NCBI RefSeq assembly: GCF_028689785.1 | Contig: NZ_JAQVCN010000010.1 | Span: forward strand, 28,993-92,992 | Length of the DNA stretch: 64,000 nt | DNA from: Zoogloea sp. | GTDB lineage: Bacteria; Pseudomonadota; Gammaproteobacteria; Burkholderiales; Rhodocyclaceae | Direction: 5' to 3' | Shown here: positions 25,642 through 35,601 of the stretch, one piece after another | Layout of the letters: the number at the start of each line of letters is the position of its first letter | Position numbering within the stretch: position 1 is the stretch's first letter | Position numbers and translations under genes: made by a program | The notes under the pieces: generated by a model | Database searches by the model: none | Seen by the model: the letters and a program-made list of their open reading frames with translations, nothing else | What the model was told of the DNA's origin: nothing

Positions 25642-27171
25642 CTACTTCTTGTCGCTCTGCAAGGCCCTTTCAAGCGCCTTGGCGGCATCGTCCTCGGCGT
25701 TCGCGCCGCCTGCATCCTTCCCTTCACCTTCGGCCGGTACCGCATCCGGAGGAGTCTCATTGTCGAACTGGACCGGCGAATCGTCCTGACTGGCGCCGTC
25801 CGGAACGACGATCTCCACCTGGTCCGTATCCACCTTGATCTGATCATCGAGACCCATGGTGACAAGCTGCGGGAAGGCGATCAGCACGGCGACCATGATG
25901 ATCTGGATGACCACGAAGGGCACCGCCCCCCAGTAGATCTGGGTGGTCTTGATCGAGGGCGGCGCCACCGAGCGCAGATAAAACAGGGCGAAGCCGAAGG
26001 GCGGGTGCATGAAGGAAGTCTGCATGTTGACCCCCAGCAGCACGCCGAACCAGATCAGGTCGATACCCAGCTTCTCCGCCACCGGAGCCAGCAGCGGCAC
26101 CACGATGAAGGCCAACTCGAAGAAGTCGAGGAAGAAGGCCAGCAGGAAGATCAGGATATTGACGACGATCAGGAAACCGACCTGGCCACCGGGCAGATCA
26201 TCCAGCAGATGCTCGACCCACAAGTGGCCTTCAACGCCGTAGAAGGTGAGGGAGAATACTCGGGCGCCGATCAGGATGAAGATGACGAAAGTGGTCAGTT
26301 TGGCCGTGCTTTCCATGGCTTGCTTGAGCAGGGGGATGCTCAGGCGCTTGCGCATCACGGCCATCACCAGTGCGCCGAAGGCTCCCATGGCACCACCTTC
26401 GGTCGGCGTGGCAATGCCCAGAAAGATAGTTCCAAGCACCAGAAAGATCAGCATCAGCGGCGGGACCAGGGAGGTCAGCACCCGCAGCAGCAGCTTAGCA
26501 CCACGCAAAGTCCGGGCCTCGGGCGGCAGGGCCGGCGCGGCCCCCGGCCTGAAGATGGCGATCAAGGCCACGTAGACAAAGTAAAAAGCGGTCAGTACCA
26601 GACCGGGGATCAGCGCGCCCTGGTACATGTCACCGACGGAACGCCCCAGCTGGTCGGCCATGATGATCAGCACCAAGGATGGCGGAATGATCTGCGCCAG
26701 GGTGCCCGAAGCCGCGATCACCCCGGAGGCAAGCCGCTGATCATAGCCATAGCGCATCATGATCGGCAGGGAGATCAAGCCCATGGAGATCACCGAGGCT
26801 GCCACCACACCGGTGGTCGCCGCGAGGATGGCACCGACGAAGATCACAGCGAAGGCCAGGCCTCCGCGCACCGGCCCAAAGAGCTGGCCGATGGTGTCGA
26901 GGAGATCCTCCGCCATGCCTGAGCGCTCAAGGATCAGGCCCATGAAGGTGAAGAAGGGAATGGCCAGCAGGGTGTCATTGGACATGACACCGAAGATGCG
27001 GTCAGGCAGGGCCTGAAACAGGGCCGGGGTGAGCATGCCCAGCTCGATGCCGATCAGGCCGAAGACGATGCCGTTGGCGGCCAGGGCAAACGCCACTGGG
27101 TAGCCGAACAGCATGAACAGAACCAGCGACCCGAACATCAGGGGCGCCATGTTGGCAGCGATGAACTCCAT
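25642..27171 (-). CDS. dctM: TRAP transporter large permease (DctM-like)
   Basis: This 509-aa inner-membrane protein is the transport subunit of a tripartite ATP-independent periplasmic transporter, which imports organic acids with sodium. About 12 membrane helices are visible, with GIVFGLIGIELGM near the start and the family segment GIATPTEGGAMGAFGALVMAV. The last 75 residues form an unusual acidic soluble tail (DGASQDDSPVQFDNETPPDA... ending ALERALQSDKK) beyond the last helix. The start directly follows the small-permease stop codon. No solute-binding DctP gene is adjacent, so substrate is unknown. A strong terminator follows. Confidence 0.93.
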   Translation of the reverse strand: MEFIAANMAPLMFGSLVLFMLFGYPVAFALAANGIVFGLIGIELGMLTPALFQALPDRIFGVMSNDTLLAIPFFTFMGLILERSGMAEDLLDTIGQLFGPVRGGLAFAVIFVGAILAATTGVVAASVISMGLISLPIMMRYGYDQRLASGVIAASGTLAQIIPPSLVLIIMADQLGRSVGDMYQGALIPGLVLTAFYFVYVALIAIFRPGAAPALPPEARTLRGAKLLLRVLTSLVPPLMLIFLVLGTIFLGIATPTEGGAMGAFGALVMAVMRKRLSIPLLKQAMESTAKLTTFVIFILIGARVFSLTFYGVEGHLWVEHLLDDLPGGQVGFLIVVNILIFLLAFFLDFFELAFIVVPLLAPVAEKLGIDLIWFGVLLGVNMQTSFMHPPFGFALFYLRSVAPPSIKTTQIYWGAVPFVVIQIIMVAVLIAFPQLVTMGLDDQIKVDTDQVEIVVPDGASQDDSPVQFDNETPPDAVPAEGEGKDAGGANAEDDAAKALERALQSDKK

Positions 27172-27762
27172 TTAGACGGCCTCCCCGCGTTGCTGCTTGA
27201 TGGCCTCGGCCAGTTCTTCTTCGGCAGAAGGCGTCTTCGGCTTGGCGTTGGGATCGGGGATAAGCCCCTTGAGGAAGGCAAAGCGCTTGATGAGCTCGGA
27301 TACGCCTTGCAGGATCAACAGCGAGAACCCCAGGGGGACGAGGGCCCGCACCGGCCAGATGATCAACCCACCCGCATTTGAGGAATACTCGTTCTTGAGG
27401 TAGGCATTGATGAAGGTCGGCCACGAAAGGTAAAGCACCGCCACCGCCATCGGGGCCAGGAAGAAGAGCGTGCCGATGATGTCGATCCAGGCATGTACCC
27501 GGGGCGAGAAGTGACCTGAGATCACATCGATGCGCACGTGTTCATTGCGCATCAGGGTATAACCAGCACATAGCAGGAAAATGGCCGAAAACAGATACCA
27601 CTGGATCTCAAGCAAACCATTGGAACTGTAATTGAAGGCATAACGCACGAAGGCGTTGACGGCGCTGATGATGGTCACGACCAAGACGAGCCAGATTGCC
27701 GCCTTGCCGACCCCTGTGGAAAGCGCGTCGATAGCGCGTGATAATTTGAGCAGGGCCTGCAC
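27172..27762 (-). CDS. dctQ: TRAP transporter small permease (DctQ-like)
   Basis: This 196-aa four-helix membrane protein is the small TRAP subunit: AIWLVLVVTIISAVNAFVRYAF, WYLFSAIFLLCAGYTLMRNEHVRIDV and GFSLLILQGVSELIKRFAFL are typical. The track start at 27771 is a GTG buried in the Shine-Dalgarno itself. The GTG at 27762 lies 8 nt after AAAGGAGG and is the better start. It is longer than classical DctQ and belongs to the subgroup with large DctQ/DctM. It is first in the two-gene operon; the gene upstream is divergent, so no dctP is linked here. Confidence 0.9.
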   Translation of the reverse strand: MQALLKLSRAIDALSTGVGKAAIWLVLVVTIISAVNAFVRYAFNYSSNGLLEIQWYLFSAIFLLCAGYTLMRNEHVRIDVISGHFSPRVHAWIDIIGTLFFLAPMAVAVLYLSWPTFINAYLKNEYSSNAGGLIIWPVRALVPLGFSLLILQGVSELIKRFAFLKGLIPDPNAKPKTPSAEEELAEAIKQQRGEAV

Positions 27763-28008
27763 GTCCCGCACCTCCTTTAATGTGAAGATCTTCTGATCGG
27801 GGCTTTGAAAACCCAGTTTACTGGGCTGGAATTATCGGCGAGATAGATCCCGCAACAATCAGGGATTACGCCTACCGTAGCGCAAACAGGCCCCAAAACC
27901 AGTACTGGAGCGGATTCCAGCCCTCTGGCAGACCGTTTTCGACACCCCGGCGGGCCATGCGATACTTCCGTCGCCTCTCTTTTCCATTATTTCTTACCGC
28001 AGCCAATC

Positions 28009-28647
28009 ATGAGCACCCGCATCTGTCTGGTCCGTCACGGCGAAACAGCCTGGAATGCCGAACGGCGCCTCCAGGGCCATACCGACATCCCCCTCAATGA
28101 CACTGGTCTGGCCCAGGCCAAGGCCACCGCAGCCAGCCTGGCCGGCAGGCAGTTCGCCGCAGCCTACGCCTCTGACTTGCTGCGCGCCCGCCAGACCGCC
28201 GACGCGATCACCGCCCACGGCAACCTGCAAGCAGTCATTGATGCCCGCCTGCGCGAGCGACACTACGGTGCCTTCCAGGCTCTCACGTATGACGAAGCCC
28301 GGGCGCGCTTTCCCGACGCTTACCATCACTTCGAACGCCGCGACCCCGAATTCGTCTTCCCGGGCGGCGGTGAGAGCCTGCGGCAATTTGCTGCCCGCAT
28401 CCACGAAGCCCTCCAGGACATTGCGACACGACACCGGGACAGCACGGTACTAGTGGTTACCCATGGCGGCGTCCTCGATGTGGCCCACCGCCTGGCAACG
28501 GGCTCCCCCCTTGAAACACCGCGCGATTTCACCATTCCTAACGCCGCTCTGAACTGGATCGACTGGGACGGTGCCAACTGGCGACTGATCGCCTGGGCCG
28601 AGCAAACGCACCTGAACAGCACACTGGACGAGTTGCCCAACGCCTGA
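28009..28647 (+). CDS. Histidine phosphatase family protein (phosphoglycerate-mutase-like)
   Basis: This 212-aa enzyme has the catalytic RHGETAWNAERRLQGHTDIPLN loop with the phospho-His, RARQTADAI, LRERHYGAFQALTYDEAR with the acid, and the second catalytic His in VVTHGGVLDVAHR. The pattern is the cofactor-dependent phosphoglycerate-mutase/CobC superfamily; the substrate could be phosphoglycerate or another phosphoester. It is a single gene divergent from the TRAP operon across about 245 bp. Confidence 0.9.
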   Translation: MSTRICLVRHGETAWNAERRLQGHTDIPLNDTGLAQAKATAASLAGRQFAAAYASDLLRARQTADAITAHGNLQAVIDARLRERHYGAFQALTYDEARARFPDAYHHFERRDPEFVFPGGGESLRQFAARIHEALQDIATRHRDSTVLVVTHGGVLDVAHRLATGSPLETPRDFTIPNAALNWIDWDGANWRLIAWAEQTHLNSTLDELPNA

Positions 28648-28747
28648 CTCGGGCCGCAAGCGCTAAGCCCTCCTAAAGTTATACCGACTCCGGCCGTTTC
28701 CAGCGGGCATCCAGCTGCCATGCTGGCAAACCCGGTCGGAGTCCTCC

Positions 28748-30784
28748 ATGTTCAAGCTCAACCGTCTGTCCCTCGTCCATCAGATTGCTCTCGCGGCCAC
28801 CGCGGTCAGCATCCTGATTTTTTCCGGGCTTATCCTCTTCACCACCTACTTCGCCGAGCGAGCCGCCCTGGCGAAGACCGAGGAAGAACTCAACAATCAG
28901 ATTCAGGGCATCGTACGGATGCTGGAGCTCAACCACGGCAACGCCGTCTCCCAGGCCAACAAGGGCCTGGCTCGCATGAAGGACAGCACGGGCAAGCTCC
29001 GCTTCGGGCCTGACACGATGGCCTCCGGGAGCTACCAGGTGCCTGTGGTGCGCAGCGGCGAGCGCATTCTCAACGGCAACACCGCCCTGCTGGAGAGCAT
29101 CAAACGCCAGATCGACGCGGACCCTGCGCTACTGATCCGGGTCGGCGACGAGTTCGTGCGCGGCGCGACCTTGCTCAAGACCAAGGACGGAAAAAGCACC
29201 GAGGGCACCCCCATCCCCGCAAATGCCCCCGAAACCCGGGCCATTCTGAGCGGCAAGCGCTACGCAGGTGTGGTCAGGCGCTCGGGCAAGTACTACATCT
29301 CTGCCCTCGAACCAGTGCTCGATGAGGACGGCAAGGTGATCGGCGCCCTGGCAGCCCGGGTGGACATCCAGGGCGACATGGAACGCCTCTTCAGCGCCTT
29401 GGGCGAGATAAAGTCCGGAGCCACCGGCTACGCCTATGTTCTTGCACCCCAGGACGATGTGGCCAAAACCGAGCTCATCCACCACCCCAGCTTTGCCGGA
29501 AAGACCCTGAGCGAAATCGGCAACCCCCGCCTGAGCGAGATCGTGGCCGAGCAGGTGCGGCGTAAGCAGGGCCTCATGACCTATGCCTGGACCCGCCCGG
29601 ACAGCAGCGAAACGGCACAGAAGATGGTCGTCTTCAACAGCTCCCCCTCCTGGGGCTGGATCGTCGCCACCGGCAGCTTCATCGACGAATTCACCGTGGA
29701 AGCCCGCCAGCTTCGCAACAACCTCGTCGCCCTGTGCATCGGCGGCGCGCTGCTGCTCGCCCTGGTGCTTTATCTCATCACCCGCAACCGTCTGTCGCCC
29801 ATCAAGGGCCTGCTCGATGCGACCCGCCGAATCGGTGATGGCGACCTGAGCGTGCACTTCCCCGAAACCGCCACCGACAGCGCCAACGAACTGGACCAGA
29901 TCACCCGCTCCCTGGACAGCACAACCCGCAAGATCGGCAGCCTGATCGGTGACGTGATCCACACCGCCAATACGGTCAAGGATTCAGCACGCACCGTACG
30001 GCTGGGCTCCGATCAAGTGGTCAATGGCACCGCCTCCCAGAGCGAAGCGGCGGCCGGGCTGGCATCTGCCATCGAAGAGCTGTCGGTCAGCATCACCCAT
30101 GTCTCGGACAGCGCCGCCATGGCCAGGGACATCACCCAACAGGCCCAGGTCCACGCCGACGATGGCGGCCTGAAGGTGCGAAACATGATCGGTGGCATGG
30201 ACCGCATCGCCGACGAGATCAACAAGGCCGGCGAAGCGGTGAACCTGCTGTCCGAACGCTCTGCGCGCATCTCGAATATTGGCAAGATCATCAACGAGAT
30301 CGCTGACCAGACCAACCTGCTCGCCCTCAACGCCGCCATCGAGGCGGCCCGGGCAGGCGAGAGCGGCCGAGGATTTGCGGTGGTGGCCGACGAAGTTCGC
30401 AAGCTGGCCGAGCGCACCGCCAGCTCCACCAGAGAGATCTCAGCCACAGTATCGGAGGTCCAGGGTGAAGCCGACCGGGTCGTGGCGATGATCAAAGGCG
30501 TCACCGGTGACGTCCATCAAGGAGTCCAGCTCGCCACCGACTCCGGCGCCATGCTCGACACAATCCGTAAGGAAAGCAGCCGCACCACCAGCACCGTCAA
30601 TGACATCGCCGATGCCACCCGAGAACAGAGCGCCGCCAGCCAGGAGGTCGCACGCGGTGTCGAGCGGATCGCCCAGATGGCGGAGCAGAACAACCAGATC
30701 ACCCGCCACACCCACGAGCAGACAGCCCTGCTCGAAAATCTGGCAGCGGACCTGGAGGCCAAGGTCAGCCACTTCCGGGTCTGA
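28748..30784 (+). CDS. Methyl-accepting chemotaxis protein (Cache sensor)
   Basis: This 678-aa chemoreceptor has a first membrane helix (about 10-31), a periplasmic region of about 290 residues with a Cache-like fold ([31 protein letters not shown]), a second helix (about 326-344, [19 protein letters not shown]), a HAMP domain and a cytoplasmic signalling coiled coil. The CheA/CheW-binding hairpin [22 protein letters not shown] lies near residue 517. It lacks a CheR-tethering pentapeptide at the end (VSHFRV). The ligand is not predictable, though Cache receptors often bind organic acids or amino acids. It is a single gene with its own terminator. Confidence 0.95.
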   Translation: MFKLNRLSLVHQIALAATAVSILIFSGLILFTTYFAERAALAKTEEELNNQIQGIVRMLELNHGNAVSQANKGLARMKDSTGKLRFGPDTMASGSYQVPVVRSGERILNGNTALLESIKRQIDADPALLIRVGDEFVRGATLLKTKDGKSTEGTPIPANAPETRAILSGKRYAGVVRRSGKYYISALEPVLDEDGKVIGALAARVDIQGDMERLFSALGEIKSGATGYAYVLAPQDDVAKTELIHHPSFAGKTLSEIGNPRLSEIVAEQVRRKQGLMTYAWTRPDSSETAQKMVVFNSSPSWGWIVATGSFIDEFTVEARQLRNNLVALCIGGALLLALVLYLITRNRLSPIKGLLDATRRIGDGDLSVHFPETATDSANELDQITRSLDSTTRKIGSLIGDVIHTANTVKDSARTVRLGSDQVVNGTASQSEAAAGLASAIEELSVSITHVSDSAAMARDITQQAQVHADDGGLKVRNMIGGMDRIADEINKAGEAVNLLSERSARISNIGKIINEIADQTNLLALNAAIEAARAGESGRGFAVVADEVRKLAERTASSTREISATVSEVQGEADRVVAMIKGVTGDVHQGVQLATDSGAMLDTIRKESSRTTSTVNDIADATREQSAASQEVARGVERIAQMAEQNNQITRHTHEQTALLENLAADLEAKVSHFRV

Positions 30785-30799
30785 ACCCCTCCCTCGGAC

Positions 30800-30839
30800 G
30801 GCCCCGCCCCAGATCACGGGGGCGGGGCCGCACTGTTTT
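30800..30839 (+). terminator. Intrinsic terminator after the chemoreceptor gene
   Basis: GGCCCCGCCCC and GGGGGCGGGGCC pair across a short AGATCAC loop to give a very stable 11-bp stem, followed after GCACTG by a TTTT run. The T-tract is weak but the stem is strong. Confidence 0.6.
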
Positions 30840-30912
30840 GGAACACCGGCTTTCGGCAAGCGTGAAGGGCCGTGTTAAACTCCCCTTTTGACTCAAACCC
30901 ACCCGGATCGTC

Positions 30913-32163
30913 ATGTTTTCCAAGCAAAATACCCTCGCCAAGGTCGACCCCGAACTCTGGCAAGCCATTGAGGCCGAAAACCGCCGTCAGGAAGATCACA
31001 TCGAACTGATCGCGTCCGAGAACTATGTCAGTGCAGCCGTCATGGAAGCCCAGGGCTCCCAGCTCACCAACAAGTACGCGGAGGGTTATCCGGGCAAGCG
31101 GTATTACGGTGGTTGCGAGTTCGTCGACCTGGCCGAGCAGCTGGCCATCGACCGCCTCAAGACCCTGTTCGGCGCAGAAGCCGCCAACGTCCAGCCCAAT
31201 TCCGGCTCCCAGGCCAACCAGGCCGTGCTGATGGCTTTCGCCAAGCCTGGCGACACCATCATGGGCATGAGCCTCGCTGAAGGTGGCCACCTCACCCACG
31301 GCATGCCGCTCAACATGTCCGGCAAGTGGTTCAACGTCGTCGCTTACGGCCTCGACCAGAACGAAGAGATCGACTACGACAAGATGGAAGCGCTGGCCCG
31401 CGAGCACAAGCCGCGCATCATCATCGCCGGCGCCTCGGCCTACGCCCTGCGCATCGACTTCGAGCGCTTCGCCAAGATCGCCAAGGAAATCGGCGCCATC
31501 TTCTGGGTGGACATGGCCCACTACGCCGGCCTCATCGCCGCCGGCTACTACCCCAACCCGGTGCCCCACGCCGACGTGGTCACCTCCACCACCCACAAGA
31601 CCCTGCGCGGCCCCCGCGGCGGCATCATCCTGATGAAGGCCGAGCATGAGAAGGCTCTCAACTCCGCCATCTTCCCGGGTCTTCAGGGTGGCCCGCTGAT
31701 GCACGTCATCGCCGCCAAGGCCGTGGCCTTCAAGGAAGCCGCCGAACCCCAGTTCAAGCGCTACCAGGAACAAGTCATTGCCAACGCACGCGTGATGGCA
31801 CGCGTGCTGGGCGAAGAGCGTGGCCTGCGCATCGTCTCCGGCCGCACCGAAAGCCATGTTTTCCTGGTCGACCTCCAGTCCAAGAACATCACTGGCAAGG
31901 AAGCCGAAGCTGCCCTCGGCCGCGCCCACATCACCGTCAACAAGAACTCCATCCCCAACGATCCGCAGAAGCCCTTCGTCACCTCCGGCATCCGTATCGG
32001 CTCCCCGGCGATGACCACCCGCGGTTTCACCGAGATCGAAGCCGAGCGCATCGCGCATCTCATTGCCGACGTGCTCGACAATCCCAATGACGAAGCCACC
32101 ACCGAGAACGTGCGCGCCAAGGTTGCCGAGCTTTGTCGCAAGTTCCCGGTGTACGGTGCCTGA
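30913..32163 (+). CDS. glyA: Serine hydroxymethyltransferase
   Basis: This 416-aa PLP enzyme interconverts serine and glycine with transfer of a one-carbon unit to tetrahydrofolate. The PLP-lysine motif [12 protein letters not shown] lies near residue 229, and [21 protein letters not shown] and the [14 protein letters not shown] cofactor loop are intact. Length is standard. NrdR and RibD follow closely on the same strand. The upstream 128 bp holds the chemoreceptor terminator and no recognisable glycine riboswitch. Confidence 0.98.
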   Translation: MFSKQNTLAKVDPELWQAIEAENRRQEDHIELIASENYVSAAVMEAQGSQLTNKYAEGYPGKRYYGGCEFVDLAEQLAIDRLKTLFGAEAANVQPNSGSQANQAVLMAFAKPGDTIMGMSLAEGGHLTHGMPLNMSGKWFNVVAYGLDQNEEIDYDKMEALAREHKPRIIIAGASAYALRIDFERFAKIAKEIGAIFWVDMAHYAGLIAAGYYPNPVPHADVVTSTTHKTLRGPRGGIILMKAEHEKALNSAIFPGLQGGPLMHVIAAKAVAFKEAAEPQFKRYQEQVIANARVMARVLGEERGLRIVSGRTESHVFLVDLQSKNITGKEAEAALGRAHITVNKNSIPNDPQKPFVTSGIRIGSPAMTTRGFTEIEAERIAHLIADVLDNPNDEATTENVRAKVAELCRKFPVYGA

Positions 32164-32194
32164 CAGCCGTACCGGCAGGCAGGCCCGCTAGCCC

Positions 32195-32674
32195 ATGCAT
32201 TGCCCCTTCTGCGGCGCCGACAACACGCAGGTCACCGACACCCGTGAAAACGAGGACGGTGACATCGTGCGGCGCCGCCGTCGCTGCCTTTCCTGTGACA
32301 AGCGCTTCACCACCTACGAACGCATCGACCTCAAGATGCCCCAGGTGGTCAAAAAAAACGGCAGCCGTGCTGAGTTCAGTCGCGACAAGCTGCTCGGAAG
32401 CCTGAGCCTGGCCCTGCGCAAGCGGCCGGTCACGGCCGAGAGTGTCGATGCCGCAGTAGACCGCATCGAAGCCAAGCTGCTTTCCTCCGGCGAGCGGGAG
32501 ATTCCTTCCGAACGCATCGGCGAGTTGGTGATGCGCGAGCTGAAAAAGCTCGACAAAGTTGCATACATCCGCTTCGCCTCCGTTTACCGTGCCTTTGAAG
32601 ACGTGGACGAATTCTCGGAAGTCATCCGTGAAGTCAGCACCCGTCCCCGTGGCCGCCCCCCCAAGACCTCCTGA
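32195..32674 (+). CDS. nrdR: Transcriptional repressor NrdR
   Basis: This 159-aa regulator represses ribonucleotide reductase genes. The N-terminal zinc ribbon has CPFC...CLSC with the DNA-binding [18 protein letters not shown], followed by an ATP-cone domain ([27 protein letters not shown]) that senses ATP/dATP. It sits 31 nt after glyA and 13 nt before ribD, the common glyA-nrdR-ribD arrangement in proteobacteria. Length and motifs are complete. Confidence 0.98.
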   Translation: MHCPFCGADNTQVTDTRENEDGDIVRRRRRCLSCDKRFTTYERIDLKMPQVVKKNGSRAEFSRDKLLGSLSLALRKRPVTAESVDAAVDRIEAKLLSSGEREIPSERIGELVMRELKKLDKVAYIRFASVYRAFEDVDEFSEVIREVSTRPRGRPPKTS

Positions 32675-32687
32675 AGGTTTCCGCCCC

Positions 32688-33776
32688 ATGACTGCCACCG
32701 CCGACGACTACCGGTGGATGGCCCGCGCCCTTGAACTGGCGGCGCGCGGGCTGCTCACAACGACACCCAATCCCCGCGTGGGCTGCGTCATCGTGCAGCA
32801 CGGCGAGAGGGTCGGTGAAGGCTGGCATGTGCGTGCTGGGGAGCCCCACGCCGAAGTGCACGCGCTGGCTATGGCCGGCGCACGGGCCAGGGGAGCCACA
32901 GCTTACGTTACCCTCGAACCCTGCTCCCACCACGGACGCACGCCGCCCTGCGCCGACGCACTGGTCCAGGCCGGCGTAAGCCGGGTGGTGGTGGCCATGG
33001 AAGACCCCAACCCCCTGGTGGCCGGACGCGGCCTTGCCCGCCTGCGGGACGCCGGTATCGTCACCCACTCCGGCATCCAGGAGTCCGAGGCCCGCGACCT
33101 CAACATCGGTTTCATCTCGCGCATGACCCGTGGCCGCCCGTGGCTGCGCCTGAAGGTGGCTGCCACCCTCGACGGCAAGACGGCGCTCGAGAACGGCATC
33201 TCCCAGTGGATCACCGGCGAAGATGCCCGCCGTGACGCCCACCGCTGGCGTGCCCGCTCCTGCGCCGTCCTGACGGGCATCGGCACCGTGCGCGATGACG
33301 ACCCACAACTCAATGTCCGGGCGATTCCCACCGAACGCCAACCCCTGCGCGTCGTCGTCGACGCCCGCCTCGAAACGCCCCTCAACGCCCGCCTGCTCGA
33401 TGGCGGGCCCGTTCTCATCGCCGCTGCGCTCAACGACGCCGACCGCATCTCCGCACTACAGCGACGGGGCGCCGACGTCGTCATCCTGCCCAACGACGGC
33501 GGCAAGGTGGACCTGCCAGCCCTGATGCGTGAGCTGGGCCGCCGTGGTCTGAACGAGGTTCTTGCCGAGAGCGGCTTCAAACTCAACGGATCTCTGCTGC
33601 GGGAAGGCTGTGTGGACGAGCTTGTCCTCTATCTGGCCCCGGCACTGGTCGGCGATGCCGCCCGTGGGCTGTTCAACCTGCCGGCCCTCGGCAGCCTCGC
33701 CAACAAGCGCCCCCTCGCCTTCCACGACGTGCGCATGGTCGGCCGGGATCTGCGCATCATTGCGCGACCGGAGTGA
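32688..33776 (+). CDS. ribD: Bifunctional riboflavin deaminase/reductase RibD
   Basis: This 362-aa enzyme carries out the second and third steps of riboflavin synthesis. The N-terminal deaminase domain has the zinc site HAEVHAL and PCSHHGRTPPC; the C-terminal reductase begins near residue 150 (LRLKVAATLDGKTAL, WITGEDARRDAHRWRARSCAVLTGIGTV). The ATG at 32688 follows nrdR by 13 nt; the track's earlier start runs through nrdR. No FMN riboswitch is visible here. Later riboflavin genes are not in the window's immediate downstream region. Confidence 0.96.
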   Translation: MTATADDYRWMARALELAARGLLTTTPNPRVGCVIVQHGERVGEGWHVRAGEPHAEVHALAMAGARARGATAYVTLEPCSHHGRTPPCADALVQAGVSRVVVAMEDPNPLVAGRGLARLRDAGIVTHSGIQESEARDLNIGFISRMTRGRPWLRLKVAATLDGKTALENGISQWITGEDARRDAHRWRARSCAVLTGIGTVRDDDPQLNVRAIPTERQPLRVVVDARLETPLNARLLDGGPVLIAAALNDADRISALQRRGADVVILPNDGGKVDLPALMRELGRRGLNEVLAESGFKLNGSLLREGCVDELVLYLAPALVGDAARGLFNLPALGSLANKRPLAFHDVRMVGRDLRIIARPE

Positions 33777-33828
33777 CACACCGCACAGGGGAAAGCACAT
33801 CTCCGGCTAAATCTGCAAACCTTTGACA

Positions 33829-33847
33829 GACGCATGAAAGATGCGTC
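33829..33847. other. Hairpin between ribD and the beta-propeller gene
   Basis: GACGCAT-GAAAG-ATGCGTC forms a 7-bp perfect stem with a 5-nt loop. No T-run follows, so it may be a weak terminator, an mRNA end-protecting structure or a protein site. It is preceded by a TTGACA hexamer that lacks a matching -10 element. Confidence 0.35.
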
Positions 33848-33907
33848 ATCGCCAGAGGCTGCGTGGCGTTAAGGTAGGCCTGCTACCGCAACCCGCCCGC
33901 CCCGACG

Positions 33908-34864
33908 ATGCGCCTCCGCCTCACCGCCCTTCTTGCTCTTGCCCTCCTCACCCCGGCACTTCACGCCGAAACAGCCATTGTTCTCAACTCGGTGGATGAG
34001 AGCGTCAGCTTCATCGACACCCGTAGCTACCAGGAGACCGGCCGTGCACCAGCCTGCAAGGAACCTCACCACCTGATGGCCATGCCCGACGATAGTGCGG
34101 TCATCGTCGCCTGTGCAGTCTCCAATGAACTGGTGTTCTTTGACCCACACACGGGCAGGGAACAGAAGCGCATCAAGAACATTTCCGACCCCTACCAGCT
34201 CGGCTTCTCGCCCGACAAGACGTGGTTCGTCGCCAACTCACTGCGCCTCGACCGGGTGGATCTGTATCGTGCCTCCGATTTCAGCCTGATCGCCCGCATC
34301 CCGGCCGAAAAAACGCCGTCCCATATGGCTTTTGACAAGGCCAGCCAGGTCGTTTTCATCACCCTGCAGGACTCCAACGAAGTCCTCGCCATCGACCTGA
34401 AGACCCGGCAGCCTGCCTGGAAGCACCCGGTGGGCCCGACCCCGGCCGGCATCCACATGACCCCCGACGACCGCTACCTGCTGGTCGGCATCATGGGTGC
34501 CGACTATGTTGAAGTTATCGACTGGCGAGCCCGCCGCACCATCAAGCGCATCACCACCGCAAAGGGGGCACACAACTTCCTGCCCCGGGGTGATGGGCGC
34601 CATGTCTTCGTGTCGAACCGCACCATCAAAGGCAGCATATCCCTCGTGGACATGCAGACCCTGAGCCTCGTCGAGAGCTACGACGTTCCCGGCGGGCCCG
34701 ACGACATGGAGATTCGTGCCGACGGAAAGGAGCTGTGGGCTACAGCCCGCTTTGCCCGCAAAGTGCAGGTGGTCAACCTGGAACAGAAAAAAATCTCCCA
34801 CTCAATCCGGGTGGGACGTTCCCCTCACGGGGTATCGTTCATCAACCACGCCCCACGGCAATGA
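33908..34864 (+). CDS. Secreted YncE-like beta-propeller protein
   Basis: This 318-aa protein has a signal peptide (MRLRLTALLALALLTPALHA) and about seven blades of the YncE/YVTN type. Repeated units read roughly ...VDESVSFIDTRSYQETGR, SNELVFFDPHTGREQKRI, SNEVLAIDLKTRQPAWKH and DYVEVIDWRARRTIKRI. Such propellers bind partners or ligands in the periplasm; no catalytic residues are evident. The stop overlaps the deacetylase start (ATGA). It is the first gene of a three-gene unit with a deacetylase-like and a fatty-acid-hydroxylase-like gene, suggesting an envelope or lipid modification role. Confidence 0.85.
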   Translation: MRLRLTALLALALLTPALHAETAIVLNSVDESVSFIDTRSYQETGRAPACKEPHHLMAMPDDSAVIVACAVSNELVFFDPHTGREQKRIKNISDPYQLGFSPDKTWFVANSLRLDRVDLYRASDFSLIARIPAEKTPSHMAFDKASQVVFITLQDSNEVLAIDLKTRQPAWKHPVGPTPAGIHMTPDDRYLLVGIMGADYVEVIDWRARRTIKRITTAKGAHNFLPRGDGRHVFVSNRTIKGSISLVDMQTLSLVESYDVPGGPDDMEIRADGKELWATARFARKVQVVNLEQKKISHSIRVGRSPHGVSFINHAPRQ

Positions 34865-35601
34865 GTCGCGTCCGCCCATACCTGCCCGCCTTACTGCTCG
34901 CCATTGCCGGTCTCGCCCACGGCGCCAGCCCCGAGACTTGCCGAGGCACGGTATACCTGACCCTCGATACCGGCAACATGCGCCATGCCGACGAGATCGC
35001 AGCAATCCTCAACAAACATCAGGTAAAGGCAACCTTCTTCGTAGCCCAGGAGAAGACTCTGCGCGGCGACCATGCCCTCGACCCAAGTTGGGCAGAATAC
35101 TGGAAGGCCCGGGTCGCCGAGGGCCACGCCTTCGGCAGCCACACCTGGCGACACGGCAGCTTTCAACAAGATGGAGCCGATGGCCGGGTCATCTATCGAC
35201 TGATGGACGGCACCCGAACGCAACTCGATGCAGCCCAGGTCTGTGCCGAACTGAAAGCCCCCGACACCCGCTTCCAGGCCCTCACGGGGCACCCTCTCGA
35301 CCCCCTTTGGCGTGCCCCCGGAGGCCGGACCACCCCACTCACCCTCAAGGCGGCCCAGGCTTGCGGCTATCGCCACGTGCACTGGGCAGTCGCCGGTTTT
35401 CTCGGCGACGAACTCCCGTCCCACACCCACCCCAACACCATGCTGCTGGAGCGAGCGCTGGCACACATTCGCGACGGTGACATCCTGATGGCCCACCTGG
35501 GCATCTGGTCCCGCAAGGACCCTTTCGCGCCCATGCTTGATCCCCTGATCGCCGGCCTGAAGGCCCGCGGTTTCTGCTTTGCCCGCGTGCCGACGCCATG
35601 A
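34861..35601 (+). CDS. NodB-like polysaccharide deacetylase with altered metal site
   Basis: This 246-aa exported protein (signal peptide RPYLPALLLAIAGLAHGAS) has the NodB fold. Motif 1, normally TFDDG, reads YLTLDTGNM: the first Asp is kept but the metal-binding second Asp is Thr. Motif 2 GSHTWRHGS keeps the HxxxH pair, motif 3 LWRAPGG keeps the RxPxG, and motif 5 ILMAHLG is present. It may be a divergent, possibly still active, deacetylase whose substrate is unknown. The ATG is coupled to the propeller stop and its own stop overlaps the next ATG. Confidence 0.85.
   Translation: MSRVRPYLPALLLAIAGLAHGASPETCRGTVYLTLDTGNMRHADEIAAILNKHQVKATFFVAQEKTLRGDHALDPSWAEYWKARVAEGHAFGSHTWRHGSFQQDGADGRVIYRLMDGTRTQLDAAQVCAELKAPDTRFQALTGHPLDPLWRAPGGRTTPLTLKAAQACGYRHVHWAVAGFLGDELPSHTHPNTMLLERALAHIRDGDILMAHLGIWSRKDPFAPMLDPLIAGLKARGFCFARVPTP

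Noticed and set aside
27881-27900. Sigma-54-like TTGGGGCCTGTTTGC upstream of dctQ (minus strand)
   Set aside because: The GG to GC spacing is 9 bp instead of the required 10, and the -24 element lacks the TGGCAC core.
33823-33828. Perfect -35 hexamer TTGACA before the beta-propeller gene
   Set aside because: No -10-like hexamer lies 16-19 bp downstream; the position is inside or next to the GACGCAT hairpin.
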